DNA of 64,000 bases from CAVWSM01 sp963757805 (GCA_963757805.1 CAVWSM010000008.1:1-64000); one strand, 5' to 3'; positions 19,326-29,261 are shown, numbered from the stretch's first letter. The notes: a model not told the origin generated them from the sequence alone. Made by a program: numbers and translations.

Positions 19326-20402
19326 TCAGGTGGGCGCGTGGCCGGACGTCGTGCCGACCCGGAGCCGCACGGGAAGCAGCACGTTGGCTGGGCGTTCCCC
19401 GCTGAGCAGGGCCGCGACGGCGTCCCCAGTCAGCCGGCCCTTCTCGATCAGCGGCTGCTCCACCGTGGTCAGGATGTGGTCGCCGAGTCCCGGCACATCG
19501 ACGCCGTCGAAGCCGACGATGCTCACGTCGCCAGGCACCCGGAGTCCGAGCGCCTTGGCCGCGGAGAGGACGCCGCTTGCCAGCAAGTCGCTCTGGGCGA
19601 CGATGGCTGTGGGGCGTGGCGACGATGCAAGCAGGAAGCGGGCCGCCCGCTCGCCGTCGGCGGGGAGCATGCCGGCCTCGTAGACCTGCGGGAGCTTGCC
19701 GAGCGCGTCCACGACTCCGTCAAGGCGGCGTCGCACGGTGGCGAAGCTGCTGTGGGCGACGCGGTCGGCGTCGGCGGGGCCGGCGTCGCCCTCCGAGGAG
19801 AGTGGTAGCGCGACCACCGCGATGCGATCGGACTGATGCCCTAGGTCGAGCAGGTGCCTGACCGCCTGCGCCGTTCCGACGCGGTCATCGATCTCGATGA
19901 GCGTGATGTCGGGCTCTGCGGTTGGGCCTTCGACCCCGACCATCGGCACGCCCCGCCGGCGGAGCTGCACGACGAGCGGGTCACCGTCTTCGCCGCAGGT
20001 CTCGAAGATCGCGGCGTCGAGCGGCACCCTGGCCACCTGTTGAAGGCTCGGCCCACTCTGCGCCCGGTCACCGGGCAGCAGGAGCAGGCTGAGGCCGAGC
20101 GGGTTGAGCACCTCGGAGACGCCGTCCATGAGGGCGATCTGCACCGGATCGCGGAAGGCGTTGAGCACCCGGTCCCCGATGATCACGCCGACGACGCCCG
20201 AGCTGCCCCGCCGCAGCGACTGCGCGAGCGGGTCCGGCCCGGCGTAGCCCAGCTCGGCCGCCGCGGCGAGCACGCGCTCGCGGGTCTCGGCGGCCACGGG
20301 CCCGGCCCCGCTGAATGCGAGCGACGCCGTCGACCGAGAGACGCCGGCCCGGGCCGCGACAGCGGCGAGCGTCGGCCGGTGGACGTCAGCCGGTCTCGGC
20401 AC
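19326..20402 (-). CDS. LacI family transcriptional regulator
   Basis: The 358-residue protein has the LacI helix-turn-helix near the start (TLAAVAARAGVSRSTASLAFSGAGPVAAETRERVLAAAAELGY). A periplasmic-binding-like effector domain follows (GVVGVIIGDRVLNAF, AIVAQSDLLASGVLSAAKALGLRVPGDVSIVGFDGVDVPG, TTVEQPLIEKGRLTGDAVAALL). It is divergent from the MFS transporter gene. Two adjacent 14-bp dyads in the shared intergenic region (20485-20512) are good candidates for its operators, so it probably represses the transporter and perhaps itself. The effector is likely the transporter's substrate, identity unknown. Confidence 0.93.
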   Translation of the reverse strand: MPRPADVHRPTLAAVAARAGVSRSTASLAFSGAGPVAAETRERVLAAAAELGYAGPDPLAQSLRRGSSGVVGVIIGDRVLNAFRDPVQIALMDGVSEVLNPLGLSLLLLPGDRAQSGPSLQQVARVPLDAAIFETCGEDGDPLVVQLRRRGVPMVGVEGPTAEPDITLIEIDDRVGTAQAVRHLLDLGHQSDRIAVVALPLSSEGDAGPADADRVAHSSFATVRRRLDGVVDALGKLPQVYEAGMLPADGERAARFLLASSPRPTAIVAQSDLLASGVLSAAKALGLRVPGDVSIVGFDGVDVPGLGDHILTTVEQPLIEKGRLTGDAVAALLSGERPANVLLPVRLRVGTTSGHAPT

Positions 20403-20456
20403 GTGTGCCTCCGTTCGCCCGCCCCATCGCCCCGATCAACCCAGTGGGAAACGCAC

Positions 20457-20485
20457 TTGACGCTCTCGCTCGATCCAACGATACT
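20457..20485 (+). promoter_or_regulatory. Promoter for the MFS transporter gene
   Basis: TTGACG at 20457-20462 and GATACT at 20480-20485 are separated by 17 bases, close to the sigma-70-type consensus. The two operator-like dyads start at the end of the -10 box and would cover the transcription start. Confidence 0.6.
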
Positions 20486-20512
20486 CGAATCGATCCGATC
20501 GAATCGATTCGA
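20485..20512. promoter_or_regulatory. Two adjacent 14-bp LacI-type operators
   Basis: TCGAATCGATCCGA (20485-20498) is followed without a gap by TCGAATCGATTCGA (20499-20512). The second is a perfect palindrome and the first differs by one base. LacI-family sites are palindromes with a central CG, which fits. They sit directly on the predicted transporter promoter. Confidence 0.7.
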
Positions 20513-20530
20513 CCTGCTGCTGATCTCCCA

Positions 20531-20578
20531 CAACGTCCGAGCAACCGTGCCGTATAGCGCTCGGTCCTTCGGACGTTG
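20531..20578 (+). promoter_or_regulatory. 10-bp dyad in the MFS leader
   Basis: CAACGTCCGA at 20531-20540 is perfectly inverted at 20569-20578, with 28 bases between. It lies 43 bp upstream of the transporter start codon. It could form a leader hairpin or be a second regulator site; the intervening sequence also holds TATAGC, a possible second -10 box. Confidence 0.4.
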
Positions 20579-20620
20579 CGGGACAAGGCCGCGCGTTTGA
20601 CCGCCCGGAGGGAGGCCGTC

Positions 20621-21875
20621 ATGTCGACAATCGTCACGAACAACCTGCACCTGGTGCGGGCGCGCACTGCCGTGCTGGCGGTGTTCGCTCTCAACGGGTT
20701 CCTTTTCGCCAACTGGGTGGCCCGCGTCCCCGCCGTCCGGGATGGGCTCGACCTGTCCTCCGGTCAGCTGGGCATGCTGCTGCTCGCCCTGTCTGCGGGC
20801 GCGGTCCTTGCCCTGCCGCTGGTCGGAGCGGTGGTCATGCAGGTGGGCACCCGCCGGACCGTGATGGCGGCTGCGCTCCTTGCCGCGGTCTCGATCGTCG
20901 TCGGAGCCACGGGTGTCGCCATGGGCAGCGTGCCCATGGCCGCGCTCGGGCTCTTCGGTGTCGGTGCCGGGACCGGCGCCTGGGACGTGGCGATGAACAT
21001 CGAAGGTGCCGCCGTCGAGCGCGAGCTGGGGCGCACGGTGATGCCCCAATTCCACGCTGCCTTCAGCCTCGGTGCCGTGATCGGCGCCGCGACAGGAGCG
21101 CTTGCCGCCGTACTGGACCTGCCGTTCCTCATCCACCTGACCGCCGTCGGTGCCGTCATCGCTGCCAGCGTGGTCGCAGCCGTTCGCCGCTTCCTGCCCG
21201 ACGAGGTGGTGGCGCGCGACGTCGCACCGTCCGGATCGTGGTCGGGCTGGCCGAGCCTTCGGCGCATGGCTGGAGCCGCGCACCCTGCTGGTCGGCGTCC
21301 TGGTCTTCGCCGCAGCGCTGACCGAAGGTGCCGCCAACGACTGGCTCGCCATTGCGGTGGTCGACGGCTACGACGGAACTGCTGCGCTCGGCGCCGTGAC
21401 GTTCGCGGTGTTCGTCGCCGCCATGACCGCCGTTCGGCTAGGTGGTAACGAGCTGCTCGACCGGTTCGGTCGGGTCCGCGTGCTCCGCGCCAGTGCGGGC
21501 ATTTCGTTGGCCGGCTTGCTGGTGTTCTCGCTGGCGCCGACGTTCGGCGTGGGTCTCGTCGGTGTCGTCGCATGGGGTGCCGGAGCTGCTCTGGCCTTCC
21601 CGGTCGGGATGTCAGCGGCCGCCGACGACCCCGTGCGCGCAGCGGCGCGTGTCTCCGTCGTCTCCTCGATCGGTTACTGCGCGTTCCTCGCGGGTCCGCC
21701 GCTGCTGGGTCTCGTCGCCGACCACATCGGCATCCGCCACACGTTGCTGTTGATCGGCATCGGCCTGCTGACCAGCATCGTGGTCGCCCGCGCCGCCGCA
21801 CCACTGGCCGGTCGGGCCCAGTCCGACGAAAACGAAACCTCAACCGCCGATCTGGCGATGGCCACCAGCGACTAG
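20621..21875 (+). CDS. MFS transporter, YbjJ-like (one frame break)
   Basis: The product is a major-facilitator membrane protein of about 418 residues with twelve likely helices. The N-terminus (FALNGFLFANWVARVPAVRDGLDLSSGQLGMLLLALSAGAVLALPLVG) and the middle loop resemble YbjJ/fucose-permease-related carriers. The frame changes once near 21250-21258; joining PSW-type sequence to AFGAWLEPRTLLVGVLVF restores the second six-helix bundle. The ATG at 20621 follows GGAGGGAGG. The upstream LacI gene and its operators indicate substrate-induced expression, probably for a sugar or related compound. Confidence 0.88.
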
Positions 21876-21962
21876 GAGCAAGCCCCCGGGCATGCCCTAG
21901 CCTGCAGTCACCGGCGGCACGGCCGGGGAGGGAAGGTCCAGCGCAGCAGGAGGGTGACGTCG

Positions 21963-23696
21963 ATGAACCCGTCGACCGCGCTGGCCCGAGTCCTGGTCGA
22001 CGAGCTGGCCCGCCACCGCGTCCGCGACGTTGTCCTGGCGCCGGGCTCGCGATCGGCGCCGTTGGCCTACGCGCTGTACGACGCCGACCGCGCCGGCCGC
22101 CTTCGCCTGCACGTACGCATCGACGAGCGCACAGCCGGCTTCCTGGCCCTCGGGCTCGCCAAGGCTGCGCAATGGCCGGTCGCCGTGGTGACGACCAGCG
22201 GTACGGCCGTCGCCAACCTGCACCCGGCGGTCCTGGAGGCGCACCACGGGGGCGTTCCGCTGCTCGTGCTCAGCGCCGACCGCCCGCCTGAGCTCCGAGG
22301 CAGTGGCGCCAACCAGACGACCGATCAGGTCAAGCTGTTCGGCGACGCGGTGCGCCTCTTCCACGAAGTTGGCGCGCCCGAGCGGCTGCCCGGGCAGGTG
22401 GCCTACTGGCGTGGCCTCGTCAGCCGCGCCGTCGTCGTGGCGTGTGGGGAGCTGTCTGGAGACCCAGGGCCGGTCCACCTCAACGTCGCGTTCCGCGACC
22501 CGCTCGTGCCGGACGCCGGCGAGGACGACTGGCTCGAGCCGTTGGACGGTCGAGCCGGTGAGGCGCCATGGACCACCGCTCAGAGCGTGCCGCCCTGGCT
22601 CGCGGCAAGCCACGGTGTCGACAGGCTGGGGGCGGAGCCACGCACGGTTGTGGTGGTCGGCGATGCCCCGCCGCTCGTCGGGCTGGCCGCCGCCGACCTG
22701 GCCGAGCGCCGCGGATGGCCGCTGCTCGCCGAGCCCTCGTCGGGAGCCTGGGGACGCAGCTCGATCGCGGCCGGGCCGCTCGTCGTAGGCTCGGTGGACT
22801 GGCTGGAGCAGCATCTTCCGAATCGCGTTGTCGTCGTCGGCCGACCGACCCTGTCCCGATCGATGGGTCGGCTGCTGAGGCACCCCGATGTGCAGGTCGA
22901 CGTGGTCGCCGCGGCCCCACGGTGGTCGGATCCCGGATTGGTGGCAGCACGAGTCGTCGACGCATCTCAGCTGTGGATTGCGGCTGACGAGGAGCCAGTC
23001 GGCGTCACCGAGTTCCAGAAGGAGTGGCTCGACGCGGGACGCACGGCGCACGCCGTCGTGGACGAGGTGCTTGCGGGCGAGCCGGACCCCACCGGCTTCG
23101 GGGTCGCACGCGAAGTCTTCGCCGCAGCCCCCGAAGGCTCACTCGTGGTGCTCGGCTCGTCCAACCCCATACGTGACGTCGACGTGGCGGCTGCTCCCGT
23201 CAACGGCCCGGTGTCCGTCCTCACCAACCGAGGCCTGGCGGGCATCGACGGCACAGTGTCGACCGCGGTCGGCGCCGCCCTCGAGCACCACAGCACGCAT
23301 GCCCGGCCGTCGTACGCGCTCGTCGGGGACCTGACCTTCCTGCACGACTCGACCGGACTCGTGATCGGGTCCGACGAGCCGCGCCCCGACCTCACGATCG
23401 TCGTGGTCAATGACGACGGCGGCGGCATATTCACATTGCTGGAGCAGGGCGCGCCCGAGCTCGCCGGGCCGTTCGAGCGCATCTTCGGCACACCGCACCA
23501 CGTCGACCTGGCCGCGCTGTGCGCCGCGACCCGTACGCCGCACCAACGCGTCAGAGATCTCGCGTCGCTACGGCAGGCCCTGGCCGAGCAGGGTGGCATC
23601 CGGGTGATCGAGGTGCCGGTCGACCGTGCCGGTCACCGCGCCTTGCATGCCCGGGTGCGCTCAGCCGTCGCTGCCGCGCTCGCCAACCTCCCGTAA
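21963..23696 (+). CDS. menD: SEPHCHC synthase
   Basis: This ThDP-dependent enzyme condenses isochorismate with 2-oxoglutarate, the first committed step to menaquinone. It is about 577 residues long. Seen in order are VVLAPGSRSAPLAYAL, the conserved glutamate region RIDERTAGFLALGLAKA, TTSGTAVANLHPAVLEA, SADRPPELRGSGANQTTDQ, and the ThDP site GDLTFLHDSTGL with NDDGGGIF. I chose ATG 21963 because AGGAGG lies 9 bp upstream; the GTG at 21954 would directly abut that ribosome-binding site. Confidence 0.96.
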   Translation: MNPSTALARVLVDELARHRVRDVVLAPGSRSAPLAYALYDADRAGRLRLHVRIDERTAGFLALGLAKAAQWPVAVVTTSGTAVANLHPAVLEAHHGGVPLLVLSADRPPELRGSGANQTTDQVKLFGDAVRLFHEVGAPERLPGQVAYWRGLVSRAVVVACGELSGDPGPVHLNVAFRDPLVPDAGEDDWLEPLDGRAGEAPWTTAQSVPPWLAASHGVDRLGAEPRTVVVVGDAPPLVGLAAADLAERRGWPLLAEPSSGAWGRSSIAAGPLVVGSVDWLEQHLPNRVVVVGRPTLSRSMGRLLRHPDVQVDVVAAAPRWSDPGLVAARVVDASQLWIAADEEPVGVTEFQKEWLDAGRTAHAVVDEVLAGEPDPTGFGVAREVFAAAPEGSLVVLGSSNPIRDVDVAAAPVNGPVSVLTNRGLAGIDGTVSTAVGAALEHHSTHARPSYALVGDLTFLHDSTGLVIGSDEPRPDLTIVVVNDDGGGIFTLLEQGAPELAGPFERIFGTPHHVDLAALCAATRTPHQRVRDLASLRQALAEQGGIRVIEVPVDRAGHRALHARVRSAVAAALANLP

Positions 23697-23743
23697 GCGC
23701 CTGTCCGGCTTCATAGAGATCATTTGCGCGCCGGATGAAGGGG

Positions 23744-25024
23744 TCAGGCAAGCGTCAGCGCATCACGCATCGGCACGAGCTTGGCGGCGCTCTCCGCGAG
23801 CTCCGCCTCCGGGTCGGACCCCGCCACGATGCCGCAGCCGGCGAACAACCGCAGCCGCGCCGGATCCTCCGGATCGACCTCGGCACAACGCAGCGCGATG
23901 CCCCACTCTCCGTCGCCTTCGGCGTCGATCCACCCGACCGGTCCCGCATAGCGTCCCCGGTCGAGACCCTCGAGCTCGCGGATCATCTCGCGCGCCACGT
24001 CGGTGGGCGTGCCGCATACAGCGGCCGACGGGTGCAGAGCCGCCGCCAGTGCGAGCGATGAGGCGTCGTCGCGGACCACGGCCGTTACATCGGTGGCAAG
24101 GTGCATGACGTTGGGCAGGTGCAGGACGAACGGGCCCTCCGGCACGTTGGTGCTCGAGCAGTGTGGAGCCAGCGCGTCGGCCACGGACCGTACGGCGTAC
24201 TCGTGCTCTTCGAGGTCCTTGCTCGACCTTGCCAACGACGCCGACAAGGCCAGGTCGTGCGCATCATCGCCCGTACGCCGGATCGTGCCTGCCAGGACAC
24301 GCGACGTGATCAGCCCGCGTTCGAGCCGCACCAGCATCTCCGGGGTTGCCCCCAGCAGACCGTCGACGTGAAACGTCCAGCACGCTGGGTAGCGCGCGGC
24401 AAGCTGCTGCAGCGGCCAGCGCACGTCGACCGGAGCGTCGGCGTAGGCCAGCAGATCGAGGGCGAGCACCACCTTCTCGAGCTCACCGGCGGCGATGCGT
24501 CGTACGGCGTCGCCGACCATCACCTCCCAGTCGGCACCCGACCGCGCACCATCGGCGAACACGACACCTGCCGGCCGTTGTGGGGCCGGCTGCGCGTGCA
24601 CGTTGGGCAGCGCCGGCAGCGACCCGGCGGGACCGATCACAGTCAGCCACGAACGGTCGCCGCGCCGGCCGACCACGACCGACGGCACAACCAGCATCGA
24701 GCCGGCAGAGCGACCGTCGAAGGTGAACGACCCGAACGCCACCAATCCGCTGCCCGGCACGTCGACCTCGTCGCGCACGACGGCGGCGGCAGCAACTGCA
24801 CTCCACCACGCGTCGGCCTCGGTGAACCGCTCATCACCGGTCGTCTCGACTCGTGCCGCCTCGCCCCATCCCACAATGCCGTCACCGCGGCGTACCCATG
24901 CGAGAGCGTCCTGCGGCGGCAGCAGAGCCAGCAGCGGGCCGGGATCGGCAACGTCGACCGTCCGCACGACAAGGGACTCCGCAAGTGGCGTGGTGTCGCC
25001 AACTGTCGCCGGACTGCTCGTCAC
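23744..25024 (-). CDS. menF: Isochorismate synthase (MenF/EntC type)
   Basis: The product converts chorismate to isochorismate, the substrate of MenD encoded convergently next to it. The chorismate-binding domain is clear: GELEKVVLALDL with the catalytic lysine, TFHVDGLLGATPEMLVRLERG, VLAGTIRRTGDD, SSKDLEEHEYAVRSVADAL, LHPSAAVCGTPTDVA, and YAGPVGWIDAEGDGEWGIALRCAEV. The GTG at 25024 (VTSSPATVGDTT) is the most likely start, giving 426 residues. An EntC-like siderophore role is possible in principle, but the men context argues for menaquinone. Confidence 0.92.
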   Translation of the reverse strand: MTSSPATVGDTTPLAESLVVRTVDVADPGPLLALLPPQDALAWVRRGDGIVGWGEAARVETTGDERFTEADAWWSAVAAAAVVRDEVDVPGSGLVAFGSFTFDGRSAGSMLVVPSVVVGRRGDRSWLTVIGPAGSLPALPNVHAQPAPQRPAGVVFADGARSGADWEVMVGDAVRRIAAGELEKVVLALDLLAYADAPVDVRWPLQQLAARYPACWTFHVDGLLGATPEMLVRLERGLITSRVLAGTIRRTGDDAHDLALSASLARSSKDLEEHEYAVRSVADALAPHCSSTNVPEGPFVLHLPNVMHLATDVTAVVRDDASSLALAAALHPSAAVCGTPTDVAREMIRELEGLDRGRYAGPVGWIDAEGDGEWGIALRCAEVDPEDPARLRLFAGCGIVAGSDPEAELAESAAKLVPMRDALTLA

Positions 25025-25092
25025 GGAGTTCGAGCGTACGGGGCCGCACGCGCGCGCTCGACCCAGGGCAACACCGCGCGTGACGGCATGTA

Positions 25093-25114
25093 TTGACAGA
25101 GTGACCCTGGTCAC
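25093..25114 (+). promoter_or_regulatory. Possible promoter and dyad upstream of the M14 carboxypeptidase gene
   Basis: TTGACA (25093-25098) is a consensus -35 box, but no clear -10 follows at 17 bases; AAGGCT is at 18. Immediately after it, GTGACC and GGTCAC (25101-25114) form a 6-2-6 dyad, the size of a repressor half-site pair. Confidence 0.35.
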
Positions 25115-25155
25115 ACAAGGCTCTCGCGAGGTACCCGACATGAGGGGAGCGCGCG

Positions 25156-28100
25156 ATGGGTCTGCGCCGCACAACGGTCTCTGTCCTATCCGCAACAGCA
25201 CTGGTCGGACTCGCGACCGTCGCGGTCGTTCCGGCCCAGGCGCAACCAGACGGAGCAACGGCTGGCGACTCCGGGCTCGAGGTCTATACCGGTCTCGTCG
25301 ATCCCGCCGACGTCGAGACGATGCGTGACCTTGGGCTCGAGGCGGAGAGCTTCATCGTCGACGAGCAGGCGGCCGGCGGCAAGGTCGAGGTCGAGGCCGC
25401 GATCACCGACGCGCAAGCGGCCAAGCTGCAGAAGGAAGGCGTCGAGATCGACGTCAAGACCATCGATGGCGTCGCGGCGTCCGAGGTGATGCGACTGCAG
25501 GCCCTGCAGGGCTGGGACTCGTTCCGCGAGTACAGCGCGCCCGGCGGCATCAAGGACGAGATCTGGGCAGCTGGCGGCGAGCACCGCGAGATCGCCAAGG
25601 TCGTCGACGTCGGTGACTCGCTCAACGGTGAACAGATCCTGGCACTCAAGGTCACCAAGAACGCCACCAAGGTCAAGGACGGCAGGCGCCCCGCGGTGAT
25701 GTACATGGGCACGCAGCACGCCCGCGAGTGGATCACCCCCGAGATGGTCCGCCGCCTCATGCACCACGTGCTCGACAGCTACGGCAGCGACCCCGAGATC
25801 ACGCAGCTTGTCGACACGACCGAGCTCTGGTTCCTCCCGGTGGCCAACCCTGACGGATATGACTTCACCTTCACCGAGGGCAACCGGCTGTGGCGCAAGA
25901 ACCTGCGCGACAACAATGGCGACGGACAGATCACCGTCGGTGATGGCGTCGACCCCAACCGCAACTTCGCGGTCAACTGGGGGCAGGACAACGAGGGCTC
26001 CTCGCAGCAGCCTGCCAGCGACACCTACCGGGGGGCCGGGCCCAACTCGGAGCCCGAGACCCAGGCGGTCGATACGCTGTTCAAGCGCGTCAAGTTCGAG
26101 TTCTTCATCAATTACCACTCCGCGGCCAACCTGCTGCTATACGGCATCGGCAACCAGGTGACCACGCCGTCCCCGGACGACGTGATCTACGAGGCGATGG
26201 TCGGCACTGACGAGAACTCTGCCGTTCCGACGTACGACCCGGATATCTCGGCGGAGCTCTACATCACCAACGGCGACACCGACACGCACATGCAGGTGCA
26301 GTACGGCACGCTCGGCTTCACGCCCGAGATGTCGACCTGCGCGGTCGCGGCCGACTCGGTGCCCGACGACGAGTGGCTGGCCGAGGACTGCGCCAGCGAC
26401 TTCATCTTCCCGGACGACGAGGACCTCATCCGGGCCGAGTTCGAGAAGAACATCCCGTTCGCACTGGCCGTGGCCACGTCGACCCTCGATCCCGACGACC
26501 CGGTCTCAGTCATCGGACTAGACGCCGCCGACCTCGTCGCCGACCCGTTCACGGTCTCGTACGGCGAGGAGCAGCAGGTCGCCGTCATGGCCAAGCGCTC
26601 GCTCAAGGGCGTCCGCGCGTACTACCAGATCAACAACGGCCGCCCGAAGTGGAAGAACGTCAGGGAGTGGAAGGGCGGCGAGCGCTACGGCATGACGCAC
26701 GACGTCTACTACGGCGAGTTCCGCGCCACGATCAAGGCCCAGGCGGGTGACTCTGTCAGGGTCTGGTTCAGCGGCCGCAACGGCAGTGGAAACAACGCAC
26801 AGTGGGTGGAGACCGAGCCGTTCACCTACACGGTCAGTCAGGACATCGGCGGTGATGTGCTGGTCCTTGCGGCTGAGGACGTGACCGGCCTCAGCCCGGC
26901 GCAGGGCCTGACCGAGGCGCAGTTCGATGACGAGCACGTCGCGGCCATCGAAGCGGCCGGCTACACGACTGACGTCTACGACTTCGACCTGCTGGGCCGG
27001 ACGGCACCGCACCACCTCGGTGTCCTGTCGCACTACGACGCCGTCGTCTGGGAGACCGGCAACGACCTGCTGCTTCGGTCGGTCGGGCAGGTACCCGGCA
27101 CGGTGGCGAAGGCCGCACTCGACATCGAGCTGTCGGTCCGTGACTACCTGAACGAGGGTGGCAAGGTCGTTGTCGCCGGGAAGAACGCCCTCACCGGGCA
27201 ACGGGATGGCTACTTCTACAATCCGTTCTACCCCGCCCAGCCGGAGTGCACGGCACAGGCGTACCCATGCCTGACCTTGTCCAACGACTTCATGCAGTAC
27301 TGGCTGGGTGCCTATGCGAACGTCTCCGACGGCGGGACTGATCCCGACGGCGAGCCGTTCGGGCTGACCGGGACGGGTGACCCCTATGCCGGGTTCGCCG
27401 GCGACCTCAACGCCGACGGGTCGGCCGGCAACCAGGACCACACCGGCCTGCTGCTCAGCACGTCGAGCTTCCTGCCGCCCGACCAGTTCCCAGCGTTTGC
27501 CGGCTCGGCGCCGCTCGGCTGGGACATCCCAGGCGGGCCGTTCGACCCGCACACTGGCGGTTGGTACGTCTACAGCCAGCAGGCGGACCAGACCTACAAG
27601 CGACTCACCCGGACTGTTGACCTGACCGGTGCGACCACGGGTGAACTTAACTTCTGGACGTCGTACGACACCGAGGCCGAGTGGGACTTCCTATGGTCGA
27701 GGCTCACACTGTGGGCTCCGACGACTGGACGACGCTGCCCGACGCCAACGGGCACACCAGCCAGCTCATCGATGTGGTTCACGACGGCCAGCCAGTCCAG
27801 GCCTTCGGCCTTAGCTGTCTGGAAGGCTGGGCGCACGGTTCCGAAGCGATCCACCCGTTCCTGGCGCACTACCAGGGCGAGGACTGCGTGTCGCCGGGCA
27901 CGACAGGCCAGTGGAACGCTGCCTCGGGGGCGTCCAACGGCTGGGTCAACTGGTCCATGGACCTGTCTGAATACCTGGGCAGCCAGGTCGAGCTCTCGAT
28001 CACCTACGTGAGCGACTGGGCCACCCAGGGCATCGGTGTCTTCCTGGACGACGTGGTCGTGAACGTGAACGGCACGCCGCAGGGACGGCTCGTTCGAGAC

Positions 28101-28305
28101 CGACCTGGAAGGCTGGACCGTCTCGGGTGCGCCTGAGGGCACGGTGGACAACTCCAACGACTGGCTGCGCACCCAGCTCGGGTTCGAGGAGGGAGCCGCG
28201 ACGCTCACCGAGGACAGCGCGTTCTTCGGGTTCGGCATCGAAGGTCTCGCGCCCGCCGAGCGCGACGACCTGGTGGCCCGAACTCTGCAGCACCTGCTCG
28301 GCTAG
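25156..28305 (+). CDS. Secreted M14 zinc carboxypeptidase with C-terminal extension (two frame breaks)
   Basis: A Sec signal peptide (VSVLSATALVGLATVAVVPAQA) precedes a propeptide and an M14 domain. Zinc ligands are H188 and E191 in QHAREWITPEM and H321 in NYHSAANLLLYG; DPNRNFAVNWG supplies the substrate-binding arginine, and E391 in GFTPEMSTC is the catalytic glutamate. After the peptidase come a domain of extracellular type and a segment resembling the C-terminal region of immune-inhibitor-A peptidases. The frame changes near 27690 and again near 28085; the reading then continues sensibly to TAG at 28303-28305, giving about 1,050 residues. The ATG follows GAGGGGAG. Exported protein or peptide degradation is the likely role. 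Confidence 0.9.
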
Positions 28306-28312
28306 CTGCATT

Positions 28313-28368
28313 GATCATGGAGTAGTGCACCACGCAACGCGTCAGCTGTGGTGCACTACTCCATGATC
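28313..28368. terminator. Perfect 21-bp inverted repeat after the M14 gene
   Basis: Positions 28313-28333 and 28348-28368 are exact reverse complements with a 14-base loop. The arm runs from GATCATGG to GCACCAC. It begins 7 bp after the M14 stop and ends 48 bp before menG. It has no T-run. It would form an exceptionally stable hairpin and may act as a terminator or processing signal, or be a dispersed palindromic repeat. Confidence 0.75.
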
Positions 28369-28416
28369 GACACCGGGAGGCCGGGTGTTTCCGCCAGGTG
28401 TGCGAGGCTCGTGCCC

Positions 28417-29115
28417 GTGAGCCGAGCTGGACTGGACAAGGAGCCGCACGAGGTCGCGGCGATGTTCGACGACGTCGCCCGCAGGTACGACCTCACCAAC
28501 GACGTGCTCGCGATGGGGCAGACCCGACGCTGGCGGACGGCGGTGGTCGACGCGGTGGCACCGCACCCAGGGGAGCGTGTGCTCGACCTGGCCGCAGGGA
28601 CCGGGACGTCCAGCCTCCCCTTCCTGCGTCGCGGCGCCGTCGTCGTGCCCTGCGACTTCTCGCTCGGGATGCTGCGCGAGGGCAAGCGGCGTTACCCGCA
28701 CCTGCCGCTGACCGCGGGCGATGCGCTGCGGCTGCCCTTCGCGTCCGCGACGTTCGACGCGGTCACCATCTCCTTCGGCCTGCGCAACGTGCAGGACCCG
28801 ATCGTCGCGCTCGAGGAGATGCTGCGCGTCACCAAGCCGAGCGGGCGGCTCGTTGTGTGCGAGTTCAGCCACCCAACGTGGCCGCCGTTCCGCACGGCCT
28901 ACACGGAGTACCTCATGCGCGCGCTGCCGGCTGTCGCACGCCGCGTCTCCAGCGCTCCCGACGCATACGTCTACCTGGCCGAATCCATCCGCGAGTGGCC
29001 TGACCAGCGGAAGCTGGCGGCAGTGCTGCAGAAGGCCGGCTGGCGCGGGGTCGGCTGGCGCAACCTCACCGGCGGCATCGTCGCGCTGCACCGCGCCCAC
29101 AAGCCGTTGCAGTGA
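28417..29115 (+). CDS. menG: Demethylmenaquinone methyltransferase
   Basis: This SAM-dependent class I methyltransferase of 232 residues performs the last core step of menaquinone synthesis. Family motifs are AAMFDDVARRYDLTNDVLAMGQTRRWR, VLDLAAGTGTSSLPFLRRGA for SAM binding, FDAVTISFGLRNVQDP and RLVVCEFSHPTW. The GTG at 28417 starts VSRAGLDKEPHEV; a GTG at 28411 is an alternative. It is followed by menJ after a 181-bp gap containing a nested palindrome. Confidence 0.95.
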   Translation: MSRAGLDKEPHEVAAMFDDVARRYDLTNDVLAMGQTRRWRTAVVDAVAPHPGERVLDLAAGTGTSSLPFLRRGAVVVPCDFSLGMLREGKRRYPHLPLTAGDALRLPFASATFDAVTISFGLRNVQDPIVALEEMLRVTKPSGRLVVCEFSHPTWPPFRTAYTEYLMRALPAVARRVSSAPDAYVYLAESIREWPDQRKLAAVLQKAGWRGVGWRNLTGGIVALHRAHKPLQ

Positions 29116-29209
29116 CCGATTTCTGCCGGGATTTTCGCAACGTAAGGGGCGCATAAATGTGCTGGTCAGACGCGCGCGCCCCCGGTCGATCCAGCGGCTC
29201 ACGTGCCCC

Positions 29210-29261
29210 TAGACTGATCGCGCAAACGGGCTCGTGAATGACTTCACGAACGCGTTTGCGC
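29210..29261 (+). promoter_or_regulatory. -10 box and nested palindrome upstream of menJ/nuo
   Basis: TAGACT at 29210-29215 is a plausible -10 box; the -35 region is poor. Right after it, GCGCAAACG (29220-29228) is inverted at 29253-29261, and inside this TCGTGAA (29232-29238) is inverted at 29243-29249. The 42-bp structure would cover the transcription start, as expected for a repressor operator, and ends 35 bp before the menJ ATG. Confidence 0.55.

Noticed and set aside
23744..25258. Start of the isochorismate synthase at 25258
   Set aside because: The added N-terminal 78 residues are arginine- and serine-rich without homology and would run into the signal peptide and promoter of the divergent M14 gene; GTG 25024 fits better.
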